From assembly GCA_963817635.1 (NCBI GenBank), contig CAWFPR010000029.1:1-19943 (forward strand): a DNA stretch of 19,943 nucleotides. The letters are read 5' to 3'. Below, piece after piece: positions 1-6,576 of this stretch (position 1 is its first letter; each line of letters opens with the position of its first letter). The DNA is from CAWFPR01 sp963817635 (GTDB lineage Bacteria; Acidobacteriota; Vicinamibacteria; Vicinamibacterales; 2-12-FULL-66-21). Under the pieces are notes generated by a model that did no database searches, had not been told where the DNA came from, and saw only the letters and a program-made list of their open reading frames with translations. Made by a program: the position numbers and the translations under genes.

Positions 1-582
1 GGCGTCCTGCACGCCCCCGGCACACTGGCGAACGGGTTGAACGTCCGCCTCGGCGCCGTGACGATTACGGGCGACCTCGGGTCCTTCGAGAGCTACTGCG
101 TCGACCTGCAGCACTACGAGATTGCCGGCGCCAATCAGGTCGTGGTTGGCCTGATGAGCGACTGGAACAACTTCGCCAGCCCGGCGCTTCCGAGCCTGGG
201 CGGCGGCGCGGCGTCCTGGCTCTACGACGAGTTCGCCGCGAGCGCGAGCGGCAACCAGATCCTGCAGTCCGGACTCTCCCTCGCCATCTGGAACGCACTC
301 TACGACAACGACTACAGCGTCACCGGCGGCGCCGGCTTCTGGGCGACGAATCTGTCGAACGCGCAGTACGCGACCACGGCCAATGCGATGCTCGCCGCCC
401 TGGCGGCGAATCTCGACCCGCTCCCCAACAACCTCTTCCTGCAGACGGCGAACATCAGGGGCAACTACGCCCAGGACTTCATCGGACCCAGGCCCGTGCC
501 GGAACCAGCGTCCGTGCTCCTGCTGGGCCTCGGCCTCGCCGGCCTCGCGCGCAGGCGCGGGCTCTCGCGATTCAAGGGATAG
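1..582 (+). CDS. PEP-CTERM sorting domain protein, 5' truncated
   Basis: The reading frame is open from the first base of the window, so the start codon and signal peptide lie to the left; a TTG at 37 is in frame but is probably internal. The C-terminus is a textbook PEP-CTERM tail: VPEPAS, then a hydrophobic stretch (VLLLGLGLAGLA), then RRR and a short basic end. In that family, proteins are exported by Sec, held in the membrane by this tail and processed by an exosortase, often in exopolysaccharide-producing bacteria. The upstream part is Ala/Asn/Gly-rich and includes an SYCVDLQHYE segment like the Cys-containing extracellular domains of other PEP-CTERM proteins. The specific function is unknown. 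No exosortase is in the window. The gene converges with the PilZ regulator 16 bp away. Confidence 0.85.
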   Translation, partial: GVLHAPGTLANGLNVRLGAVTITGDLGSFESYCVDLQHYEIAGANQVVVGLMSDWNNFASPALPSLGGGAASWLYDEFAASASGNQILQSGLSLAIWNALYDNDYSVTGGAGFWATNLSNAQYATTANAMLAALAANLDPLPNNLFLQTANIRGNYAQDFIGPRPVPEPASVLLLGLGLAGLARRRGLSRFKG

Positions 583-598
583 GGCTCGGCGGCCTCCG

Positions 599-1264
599 CT
601 ACGCCTCCTGCGGGAGCTGATCGACGAAGTGCCGCCACCCGGCGAGCGGCGCTTCGTCGAGCACCGCGGCCCCGCATTGACACGACGCTCCGTCCTCCGC
701 GAGCGCCGACCAGACCAGCTCGGCGTGGATCGGGGACCGGCCGCCTGGGAAACCGACCGTGATGGGCGACCGCATCACGGTCGCCGCGTTCGTCACGGAG
801 AACCGCAGTCCCCCGTAGCTGACGTCGATGAGCCGGGCCATGGTGTCGGCGATCCGGACCGAGATGCTGCGCCCCACGCGCTTGCGCGGCCACCGTTGCC
901 GCTGCCGAATCGACGCGAGCGTTTCCGCGACCACCATCAGGAAACAATCCGTGTCGTACGGCCGGAGCAGGAGCACCACGCCCTGGTGCCGGGCCTCCAT
1001 GACGCGACGTTCGTCGCCGTCGTTTCCCAGGAGAATCGCCGCCAGCTCCGGGTGTTGCACGCGGGCCGTCGCGACGAAGTCGATCATCGACTCGCTGCCG
1101 ATCCGATCCGCCGCGATGAGCAGGTCGATCGGCCAGTCAGCCAGCCACAGCCGCGCCTGCTCGGTTCCCGAGGCGGCCGCCATCAGGTAGTCGCGCTGCC
1201 GCAATGCCCCCAGCGTGCAGTACAGCGTCAGCGGGTCGTCGTCCAGGATGAGAATGCGGTTCAT
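599..1264 (-). CDS. Receiver-PilZ response regulator
   Basis: A 221-residue protein with two domains. Residues 1-118 look like a CheY-type receiver, starting MNRILILDDD with the acidic cluster D8-D10. The usual phosphoacceptor position (five residues after the Asp of the beta-3 strand) is Ala52, followed by Asp53. The conserved Lys is Arg101 (LLRPYD) and the Thr/Ser after beta-4 is not obvious, so phosphorylation may be altered or lost. Residues 120-215 resemble a PilZ domain, with an Arg-rich start (RWPRKRVGR) and the D147-x-S149-x-x-G152 motif that binds cyclic di-GMP in this family. I chose the ATG at 1264 because it puts the first beta strand at residue 2; ATGs at 1276 and 1285 are in frame. 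It probably links a signalling input to c-di-GMP output; the target is unknown. Confidence 0.8.
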   Translation of the reverse strand: MNRILILDDDPLTLYCTLGALRQRDYLMAAASGTEQARLWLADWPIDLLIAADRIGSESMIDFVATARVQHPELAAILLGNDGDERRVMEARHQGVVLLLRPYDTDCFLMVVAETLASIRQRQRWPRKRVGRSISVRIADTMARLIDVSYGGLRFSVTNAATVMRSPITVGFPGGRSPIHAELVWSALAEDGASCQCGAAVLDEAPLAGWRHFVDQLPQEA

Positions 1265-1360
1265 CCGGCGGTGCATCGGGGTCACATGACCATCGTAGCA
1301 GCAGTCGAGCCACCTCCGTTCGCCGTGCCGCGCACCGCCGCCTGGAGCGGATCGCCGGCG

Positions 1361-1870
1361 TCAGGCCGGCGCCATGGCGGCGGCCCAGCCGCCCGCGTCC
1401 TGATCGGAGTGGAAAACGCGGGAGATGTCCACGAGCAGGATGTCTCCCTCGCGTCGAATGGGGAAGCGATCCATGTTGCGTGTCGCGCGCCCCGACGTGT
1501 AGGTGCCGTCGGGCTGGTACTGCGAATCGTGCCGCGTGCACTGGAACCGGTGGTCGTTCGCCAGCCATTTGACCGCCGCGTTCTGGTGCGGACAGGACAG
1601 CGCCATGGCGACGATGTGCCCGGCCGATCGCGCGATGATTACCTGGTTCGCGCGGTCGATGGTGACGCCGTCGGTGGCCGGCACCGGGTACGCCCGTTCG
1701 TCGCCCGCGGGTGTGCCCGTGGCGAACGATACCTCGAGCGCGGCGCCGTCGGCCCCCATGAACCCCATGAGGGCGATCGTCGTCGCCAGGCAGCCGGCGG
1801 ATTGAAGGAACGAGCGCCGATCGGTACGGCGTGACTCGCAGCCTGTGCAGGTCGTGTCGTCGTGTGACAT
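1361..1870 (-). CDS. Tat-exported Rieske [2Fe-2S] protein
   Basis: A 169-residue protein with the two Rieske cluster-binding boxes: C93-P-H95 and C111-T-R-H114, supplying the two Cys and two His that hold a [2Fe-2S] centre. The N-terminus has a twin-arginine signal (RRSFLQ, R18-R19) followed by a hydrophobic segment, as expected for a cofactor-loaded protein exported folded; it may remain as a membrane anchor. Two further cysteines (C8, C11) precede the Tat motif. The layout (signal anchor plus single soluble domain) resembles Rieske subunits of bc-type complexes or stand-alone periplasmic Rieske proteins, but no cytochrome b of the bc1/b6f type is adjacent. It is the last gene of a compact minus-strand cluster, 10 bp after the 1881-2354 gene. 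The redox partner is inferred to be a neighbour's product. Confidence 0.88.
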   Translation of the reverse strand: MSHDDTTCTGCESRRTDRRSFLQSAGCLATTIALMGFMGADGAALEVSFATGTPAGDERAYPVPATDGVTIDRANQVIIARSAGHIVAMALSCPHQNAAVKWLANDHRFQCTRHDSQYQPDGTYTSGRATRNMDRFPIRREGDILLVDISRVFHSDQDAGGWAAAMAPA

Positions 1871-1880
1871 GTCTCTCCGG

Positions 1881-2354
1881 CTACCCGATATTCGGCAGCG
1901 CCGCGCCTGCCAGCGTCGTCAAGGCCCAGAGCACCAGGCTCGCAGCCGCTGTGCGGGCGATCAAAGTCCAGCCGCTCGACACTCCCGCGCTGGCCCGGCG
2001 CTCGGCGAGCGTCACGAGCAGGCCGTTCGTGAGCAGCAGCCCGAGCAGCCCCATCTTCACCCAGAAGACCCACGAGTGAAGCAGCGCCTCGGAATCCGCG
2101 GCGAGCAGCAGCGCGCCGCTGATCACGATGGCCGCCAGGCCGGCCAGCACGACGCGGTGGGTGGTACGGATGGTGGCCAGTACGCCGCGGCGCTCCGACT
2201 CGGCCTTGCGGACAATCGCCAGCGACGCGCGATCGGCGACGATGGCCGCGCCGCCGCCGATGACGAGACCGCCGATGTGCGTGAAGCCGATGAGCGTCCG
2301 CAGCACCGCGGAGTTCGCGTAGATTGACTCCCAGGCTGCGAGGAGATGTCCCAC
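1881..2354 (-). CDS. Small four-helix membrane protein
   Basis: A 157-residue integral membrane protein of unassigned family. Hydrophobic segments lie at about residues 19-40, 67-86, 94-117 and 135-154. His26 (FTHIGG) lies in the first, His66 (TTHRVV) at the start of the second and His93 (LLHSW) at the start of the third, so haem or metal binding is conceivable. The K100-M-G-L-L segment and overall size recall CopD-like or other small four-TM redox-associated proteins, but I cannot assign it firmly. It lies between the four-His membrane protein (16 bp upstream) and the Rieske gene (10 bp downstream). That spacing suggests co-transcription and a role as membrane partner of the redox proteins; the role is inferred from context only. 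Confidence 0.75.
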   Translation of the reverse strand: MGHLLAAWESIYANSAVLRTLIGFTHIGGLVIGGGAAIVADRASLAIVRKAESERRGVLATIRTTHRVVLAGLAAIVISGALLLAADSEALLHSWVFWVKMGLLGLLLTNGLLVTLAERRASAGVSSGWTLIARTAAASLVLWALTTLAGAALPNIG

Positions 2355-2370
2355 CGATGTGTCCTCCGTG

Positions 2371-3012
2371 TCAGTGCCCGCCGAACAGCATGATCAGGTA
2401 TCCGGCCGTCGCCACACCCATTGAAGTCAGCGCGATCGTCCGGTGGGCGCTTCGATTGCTGTCGAAGTTGCGGGCGCCATGTTCCGACTCGCTGTTGGGG
2501 GCGAGCGCCGTCGTGGCCAGGAAGCCCGCGTCGGCGGCCATCATCAGCAGCCCGTGCGCGAAGCGTCGCGTGCGGCCGTTCGTGTCCTTGCGTCCTTCCC
2601 AGAGGTTCCACGCCCCGGTGACCGTGCTGATTCCGAAGAGCGCGCCGATGCCGGCGCCGACGGCGCCGTGCGCGCCCCGGCGGCTGCCCTCGCCGCCGTT
2701 GTTGTAGAGCGACTGGCCGAGCGCGACCTCCGTCGCGAAGAGCGGCAGCATCGCGAAACTGGAGTACTTGTGGATCTTCGCGCGCAGCCTGTACGCGTCG
2801 CTGTATTCGACGGCGACCTTCGCAGGCGCCGACGACTGGTCCGTCGCGAGCGCGACGGGCGTCATCGACGCATCGAACAGAGGGGTCAGCGGGCGGTGCC
2901 CCACGGGCGGCCTGGCGCCCCAGATGTTCCACGGGTCTCGCGCTCCGGCTGACGCCGAGGCGGCGGGCGCCAGAAGCAGGAGCCCGCAGGTGAGCAGGAC
3001 GAACGAACGCAT
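2371..3012 (-). CDS. Exported four-His membrane protein, cytochrome b561-like layout
   Basis: A 213-residue protein starting at the ATG at 3012, preceded by a strong GAGGAGG ribosome site. It has a signal peptide (about 1-23, ending ASASAGA), a periplasmic stretch to about 78, then four hydrophobic helices. Each helix begins with a histidine: H81, H115, H153 and H190. With alternating helices, H81/H153 fall on the periplasmic side and H115/H190 on the cytoplasmic side. That is the two-haem arrangement of cytochrome b561-type four-helix cores, where haems are held by helices 1/3 and 2/4. Haem binding is inferred from this pattern only. It lies 22 bp after the cytochrome-c-like lipoprotein gene and 16 bp before the next membrane protein, so it is probably the electron carrier across the membrane in this cluster. 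Confidence 0.78.
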   Translation of the reverse strand: MRSFVLLTCGLLLLAPAASASAGARDPWNIWGARPPVGHRPLTPLFDASMTPVALATDQSSAPAKVAVEYSDAYRLRAKIHKYSSFAMLPLFATEVALGQSLYNNGGEGSRRGAHGAVGAGIGALFGISTVTGAWNLWEGRKDTNGRTRRFAHGLLMMAADAGFLATTALAPNSESEHGARNFDSNRSAHRTIALTSMGVATAGYLIMLFGGH

Positions 3013-3034
3013 GAAGCCTCCTCGATCGAATCGT

Positions 3035-3274
3035 TTATTGTGCGGCGCCGAAGTCAACGACCCAACGTTTGATGGTTTCGGCTTTCTGCGCGGCGCTGCC
3101 CCTGTCGGCCGCAAGAATCGGCTGGATGTCCTTAGTATATGTCAGCGACGTCGCCCCGGCCGGGTCCTGCGCCGGCGCGTAGGTGGAGACGTTGCTGGGT
3201 GAGGTTGGCGACGCGCCGCCGCACGCGGCGCACGGGAACGCGATGGCAGCGAGTAAGGGGAGTGTTCGCTTCAT
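3035..3274 (-). CDS. Cytochrome-c-like lipoprotein lacking its haem motif
   Basis: A 79-residue protein. The N-terminus is a lipoprotein signal (MKRTLPLLAAIAF, then cysteines at 15 and 18 in an AFPCAACGG context), followed by a Ser/Thr/Pro linker. From about residue 45 it has YTKDIQPILAAD, the usual opening of small c-type cytochrome domains, where the next residues are normally C-x-x-C-H. Here the sequence jumps to RGSAAQKAETIKRWVVDFGAAQ, which matches the last helix of such domains. The central 60-80 residues, including CXXCH and the axial Met region, are absent, while frame and both ends are kept. This is either a real internal deletion or an assembly collapse. It is the first gene of the cluster that continues with the four-His membrane protein. 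Confidence 0.65.
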   Translation of the reverse strand: MKRTLPLLAAIAFPCAACGGASPTSPSNVSTYAPAQDPAGATSLTYTKDIQPILAADRGSAAQKAETIKRWVVDFGAAQ

Positions 3275-3509
3275 GCCGGTCGCGACGGAGCAAGTCACCT
3301 GCCACATCAATTTGTCAGGAAATTCAACGATTCCTCCGACGATCGTCGCGGACGGTGGACACTCACGGGTACTGTGGAGGGGACAGTCGCCTGTCGTTAT
3401 AGCGGCTTTCAACGGGAGGCCCAACAGAGGCGGCCGCGCTCGGGCTGGACGGATTCGGCCACGTCGAGCTTGCAGCCCTTCGACTTCGCGTATCATAGCC
3501 GGCGACTGC
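3275..3509. other. Intergenic region between divergent genes
   Basis: This 235-bp gap separates the leftward redox cluster from the rightward 3510 gene and must hold promoters for both. I see no convincing -35/-10 pair for the leftward cluster. A small inverted repeat, GACAG-TCGC-CTGTC, lies near 3379-3393. A TATCAT at 3491-3496 is a possible -10 for the rightward gene. No coding sequence or RNA gene is evident. Confidence 0.5.
3491..3496 (+). promoter_or_regulatory. Possible -10 box for the 3510 gene
   Basis: TATCAT matches five of six bases of the sigma-70 -10 consensus and sits 13 nt before the ATG, which would give a leader of only about seven nucleotides. No good -35 is seen (TTGCAG at 3470-3475 is only 15 bp away), and the ATG lacks a clear ribosome site, which fits a very short leader. 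Confidence 0.35.
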
Positions 3510-3998
3510 ATGGCACGCGTCAAGCGTCTCGCCTCTTCGTTGCTGCTCGCCGCGGGCATTGTCCTGGTTTTCGCGGGACTCAACGCCGCGCTCGGCTTCA
3601 ACCTCGGCAGCATGCTGGCCGGTGTCGCGGCTATCGCGGCACTGCTGTATGCCGGCTCGATGTGGTTTGCGCCCGGGCCGCCGTCGATCGCGTCGGCCGG
3701 CGGCGAGATCGTCATCGTCTTCGACCGCTCCCTGCACGTCACGGCCGGCGCGACGCCCGGCACGCCGCTCCTCACCCGTTTTCCGGCTGCGATCCGCGAG
3801 GAACTGGAGACACGCTGCCGCGCCGCGCTGCGCGGCGAGCACTCGCATTTTTTCTGCGAGATCGGCGGGCGTCGGGTCGCCTTCGAGGTGGCTCCGGTTC
3901 AGACGATGGCAGGCGCGGGGCTCTACGGTGTGTTGATCGTCGGTGGCGGCACGCGAGTACCCGCCGCGGCTGCGCGGCCAGTCACCACCGTGGCGTGA
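3510..3998 (+). CDS. Membrane-anchored protein, two TM helices plus soluble domain
   Basis: A 162-residue protein with two N-terminal hydrophobic helices (about residues 9-27 and 33-52). A soluble C-terminal domain of about 105 residues follows, with EIVIVFDRSLHVTAG and later RRVAFEVAPVQTM. I do not recognise the family. The ATG at 3510 gives a protein that begins with a basic MARVKR before the first helix, as expected. The frame is open further upstream, but those residues do not look like protein. The stop codon overlaps the start of the hydrolase gene (GTGA at 3995-3998), so the two are probably co-translated. The soluble domain contains several Cys (ETRCRAAL, HFFCEIGG) that might form a disulfide if exported; the orientation is not certain. 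Confidence 0.72.
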   Translation: MARVKRLASSLLLAAGIVLVFAGLNAALGFNLGSMLAGVAAIAALLYAGSMWFAPGPPSIASAGGEIVIVFDRSLHVTAGATPGTPLLTRFPAAIREELETRCRAALRGEHSHFFCEIGGRRVAFEVAPVQTMAGAGLYGVLIVGGGTRVPAAAARPVTTVA

Positions 3999-4639
3999 TC
4001 CGGACCGTGGTGCCTTTCAACGATTCCCAGTTTGTCCATCGCTTCGAGGCTGGCTCGATCGACGGCCGTCCCGTGGTGCTCGCGCTTCACGGGACCGGCG
4101 GCGACGAGCACGACCTGATTCCCCTTGTTCAGGCGATAGCGCCGGGCGCGCCAGTGCTGAGTCCGCGAGGCAACGTCGTCGAGGCCGGAATGCCGCGGTT
4201 CTTCAGGCGGCTCGCGGAAGGCGTGTTCGACGAGGCCGACCTCGCGCGCCGCACGATCGAACTGGCGGAGTTCGTCGAGGCTGCAGCGCGCCACTATGCC
4301 TTCGATCCGAGACGCGTCGTCGCGATCGGGTACTCGAACGGCGCCAACATCGCGGCGAGCCTGCTGCTCACGCGTCCGCGTGTGCTGGCCGGCGCCGTGC
4401 TGCTGCACGCGATGGTGCCGTTCGAACCGTCGGCGACGCTGGACGCCGGCGGACGGAAGATCCTGCTGTCGGCGGGGGAGCGCGATCCGTTCATTCCACG
4501 CCCCCTGACGGCACGGCTGGCGCAGCTCCTCAGCGCGGCCGGCGCCGACGTGACGACGCGGTGGTACCCGGGCGGACACGCGCTCTCGCCGCGGGAGATC
4601 CAGGACGCGACGGAGTGGTTCGCGGAACAGTTCGGCTGA
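3995..4639 (+). CDS. Alpha/beta-hydrolase, carboxylesterase/phospholipase type
   Basis: A 214-residue serine hydrolase of the small carboxylesterase group. It has the oxyanion-hole segment LHGTGGDE (31-38), the nucleophile elbow GYSNG (Ser114), the acid Asp164 in GERDPFIP and the catalytic His195 in YPGGHALS, all in canonical order. There is no signal peptide, so it is probably cytoplasmic. The closest functional comparison I can offer is MhqD/YpfH-like esterases; the substrate is not predictable. The start is the GTG at 3995, overlapping the previous stop by four bases, which implies translational coupling; a GTG at 4007 is an alternative. Converges with the M61 peptidase gene, leaving 47 bp between them. 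Confidence 0.87.
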   Translation: MIRTVVPFNDSQFVHRFEAGSIDGRPVVLALHGTGGDEHDLIPLVQAIAPGAPVLSPRGNVVEAGMPRFFRRLAEGVFDEADLARRTIELAEFVEAAARHYAFDPRRVVAIGYSNGANIAASLLLTRPRVLAGAVLLHAMVPFEPSATLDAGGRKILLSAGERDPFIPRPLTARLAQLLSAAGADVTTRWYPGGHALSPREIQDATEWFAEQFG

Positions 4640-4686
4640 GCTGTCACGCGGTCGCCGTCATGTGACCCGGAGGGTGGAGGAACCGA

Positions 4687-6507
4687 TCACGCGGCCGTTC
4701 GAGCGACACCGAGCCACGCCGTCACGCGGGTGTGCTGTTCAGTGGTGGCATCGGGACGCTGCTCGATCTCCCACGTCTGGTTCGGCGGCGCCGCCAGCGT
4801 GACCGCCAGGCGCTTCAGCTCATCGCGCCGGGCAATGAGGAGGGTCACGGCCTGGCCCGGCTTGTACGCCTCGAGGCGCCGATCCAGTTGATCCGGCCGA
4901 ACGCGGAAGTCGTCGATGGCGAGGATCTCGTCATCGACGTTGAGGCCCGCGGTCCACGCGGGGGTTTCGCGCGGCACGATGCTGACGAGCAGCCGGCCGT
5001 CCTCGACGCGGGTGCGGGCGCCGAGCCAGGCGGGCACGTCGCCGGTCCGCGGCTGAGGCGCCTGGAACCGCAGTCCGAACCAGGCGAGCGCGCCGGTGTA
5101 GTCAACTTCCTCGGTCGTGTCCAGCGCGCGCGTGAACCAGTCGCTGAGATCCGCGCCCGCCACCTCGGAAGCCGTCTGGCGGAACTGCTCGGGCGTATAC
5201 CCATGCGCACCGGCATACCGCTGGTAGGCGAGCCGCATCACGTCGTCGAGCGACTGGCGCCCGTTCGTGCGCCGCCGGATGTCGGCGTCGAGCACGAAAC
5301 CCAGCACGGCGCCTTTCGTGTAGTAGCTGATGCTGACGTTGGTGCTGTTCTCGTCAGGGCGATAGGCCTTGATCCACGCGTCGAACGAGGCCATTTCCGC
5401 CGTCTGCACCAGCCGTCCCGGCGTCGTCTGGAGCGTCGTGATGGCGTCGGAGAGCTGATGCAGATATTCGTCGCGGGAGATCAGTCCGCTGCGGACGAGC
5501 ATCAGGTCGGCGTAGTAGTCGGTCAGGCCTTCGGCGATCCACAGGCTGCGTGTGTAGACCTCGTGTTCGTAGTCGAAAGGCCCCAGCTCGATCGGCCGCA
5601 GGCGCTTGACGTTCCAGAGATGGAAGAACTCGTGGCTCGTCGTGCTGAGCCAGGAAAGATAGCGCTGGCGGGTGGCCATCGACCAGCGGCTCGCCATCAT
5701 CATGACCGAGTTCTTGTGCTCGATGGCGCCGCCGCCGTCGTTCATGACGTTGAAGAAGACGTACTTCGTGTAGGGCAGCGATCCCCAGAACGCGGCCTGC
5801 GTCGCGACGATGCGCGCGACGTCCCTCGCGGCGCGCTCGCCGTCCCATGCGCCGGGCTTGCCGACGTCGACGAGAAAGTGCGCGCGGCCCTGGACCTCGA
5901 AGCGATGGATCGCGGGGTTACCGGCCACGATCGGAGAATCGACGAGCGTGTCGAAATCCGGCGCGAGGTAGTGGTGAGGCCCGCCGCCGGGCGCATCGGG
6001 CAGTCCCGTGATGCTGGTCTTCCACGACGCCGGAAGCTCGAGCTGCACGTCGTGTGGACGCACGGAGCCGTCGGCCAGCGTGAGGTAGGTGGGGGCCCCG
6101 TTCAGCATCGCGAAGTCGGCATCGACCCAGTCGGATCGCACGGTCGCTTCGCGCGCGTAAACGCGGTAGGCGACGGTCACGCGTCTCGCGCCACCCGTCT
6201 CGATGCGCCAGCGGTTCTTCGCCGTCTTCCCGACCGCCAGCGATCGCCCCCCGGCCGACGCGGTGACGCGCTCGACGTTGCGCTCGTATTCGCGGACCAG
6301 GTACGACCCTGGCGTCCAGACGGCCATCATCAGCTCGATCTGCGGCTGCCCGGATGTGGGGACGCTCGCCTCGATGTCGATGTAATGGGTCTGGGGAGCA
6401 GGGAAGCGCAGGGTGTAGCGGATGGGTTCGGGCGGCTGCTGGGCGGCGGCCACGCTCGCCCAGAGGACGAGCCCGGCGACGGTCGAGGTGGAGCGGCGAA
6501 AGCGCAT
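4687..6507 (-). CDS. M61 family metallopeptidase with PDZ domain
   Basis: A 606-residue exported protein. The signal peptide is about residues 1-22 (ending SVAAAQ). An N-terminal beta domain typical of M61 peptidases runs to about 200, and the catalytic domain carries H292-E-F-F-H296 with a downstream glutamate (E326 in WIAEGLTDYY), the gluzincin zinc site. The substrate-binding GGGAIEHKNS at about 258-267 corresponds to the conserved G-G-x-E-H segment of the family. A C-terminal PDZ domain occupies roughly 485-580. Family members cleave N-terminal Gly/Ala residues or act in the periplasm. The ATG at 6507 is chosen because it starts directly at the basic n-region (MRFRR) of the signal; the frame continues upstream without protein-like sequence. 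It is divergent from the 6577 gene. Confidence 0.93.
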   Translation of the reverse strand: MRFRRSTSTVAGLVLWASVAAAQQPPEPIRYTLRFPAPQTHYIDIEASVPTSGQPQIELMMAVWTPGSYLVREYERNVERVTASAGGRSLAVGKTAKNRWRIETGGARRVTVAYRVYAREATVRSDWVDADFAMLNGAPTYLTLADGSVRPHDVQLELPASWKTSITGLPDAPGGGPHHYLAPDFDTLVDSPIVAGNPAIHRFEVQGRAHFLVDVGKPGAWDGERAARDVARIVATQAAFWGSLPYTKYVFFNVMNDGGGAIEHKNSVMMMASRWSMATRQRYLSWLSTTSHEFFHLWNVKRLRPIELGPFDYEHEVYTRSLWIAEGLTDYYADLMLVRSGLISRDEYLHQLSDAITTLQTTPGRLVQTAEMASFDAWIKAYRPDENSTNVSISYYTKGAVLGFVLDADIRRRTNGRQSLDDVMRLAYQRYAGAHGYTPEQFRQTASEVAGADLSDWFTRALDTTEEVDYTGALAWFGLRFQAPQPRTGDVPAWLGARTRVEDGRLLVSIVPRETPAWTAGLNVDDEILAIDDFRVRPDQLDRRLEAYKPGQAVTLLIARRDELKRLAVTLAAPPNQTWEIEQRPDATTEQHTRVTAWLGVARTAA

Positions 6508-6540
6508 GACCGCAGCGTACCACGGGGGGTCACCCGGGCG

Positions 6541-6546
6541 TATAAT
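6541..6546 (+). promoter_or_regulatory. Consensus -10 box (TATAAT)
   Basis: A perfect TATAAT lies 30 nt before the ATG at 6577, between the divergent M61 and tandem-domain genes. It gives a leader of about 25 nt that carries the AAGGAGGG ribosome site at 6567-6574. No TTGACA-like -35 is visible at the expected distance, so an activator or an alternative element may be needed. Confidence 0.6.
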
Positions 6547-6576
6547 GCGCGCCGGCAGCATCCCCAAGGAGGGACT

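Noticed and set aside
383..1834. Plus-strand 483-codon frame across the first three genes
   Set aside because: It overlaps the PEP-CTERM gene, the PilZ regulator and the Rieske gene in wrong frames and has no protein-like character.
4732..6576. Long plus-strand open frame opposite the M61 peptidase, joined to the tandem-domain gene
   Set aside because: It is antisense to an unmistakable M61 gene, its Arg/Gly/Asp-rich translation shows no domain, and the real gene starts at 6577 with a strong ribosome site and signal peptide.
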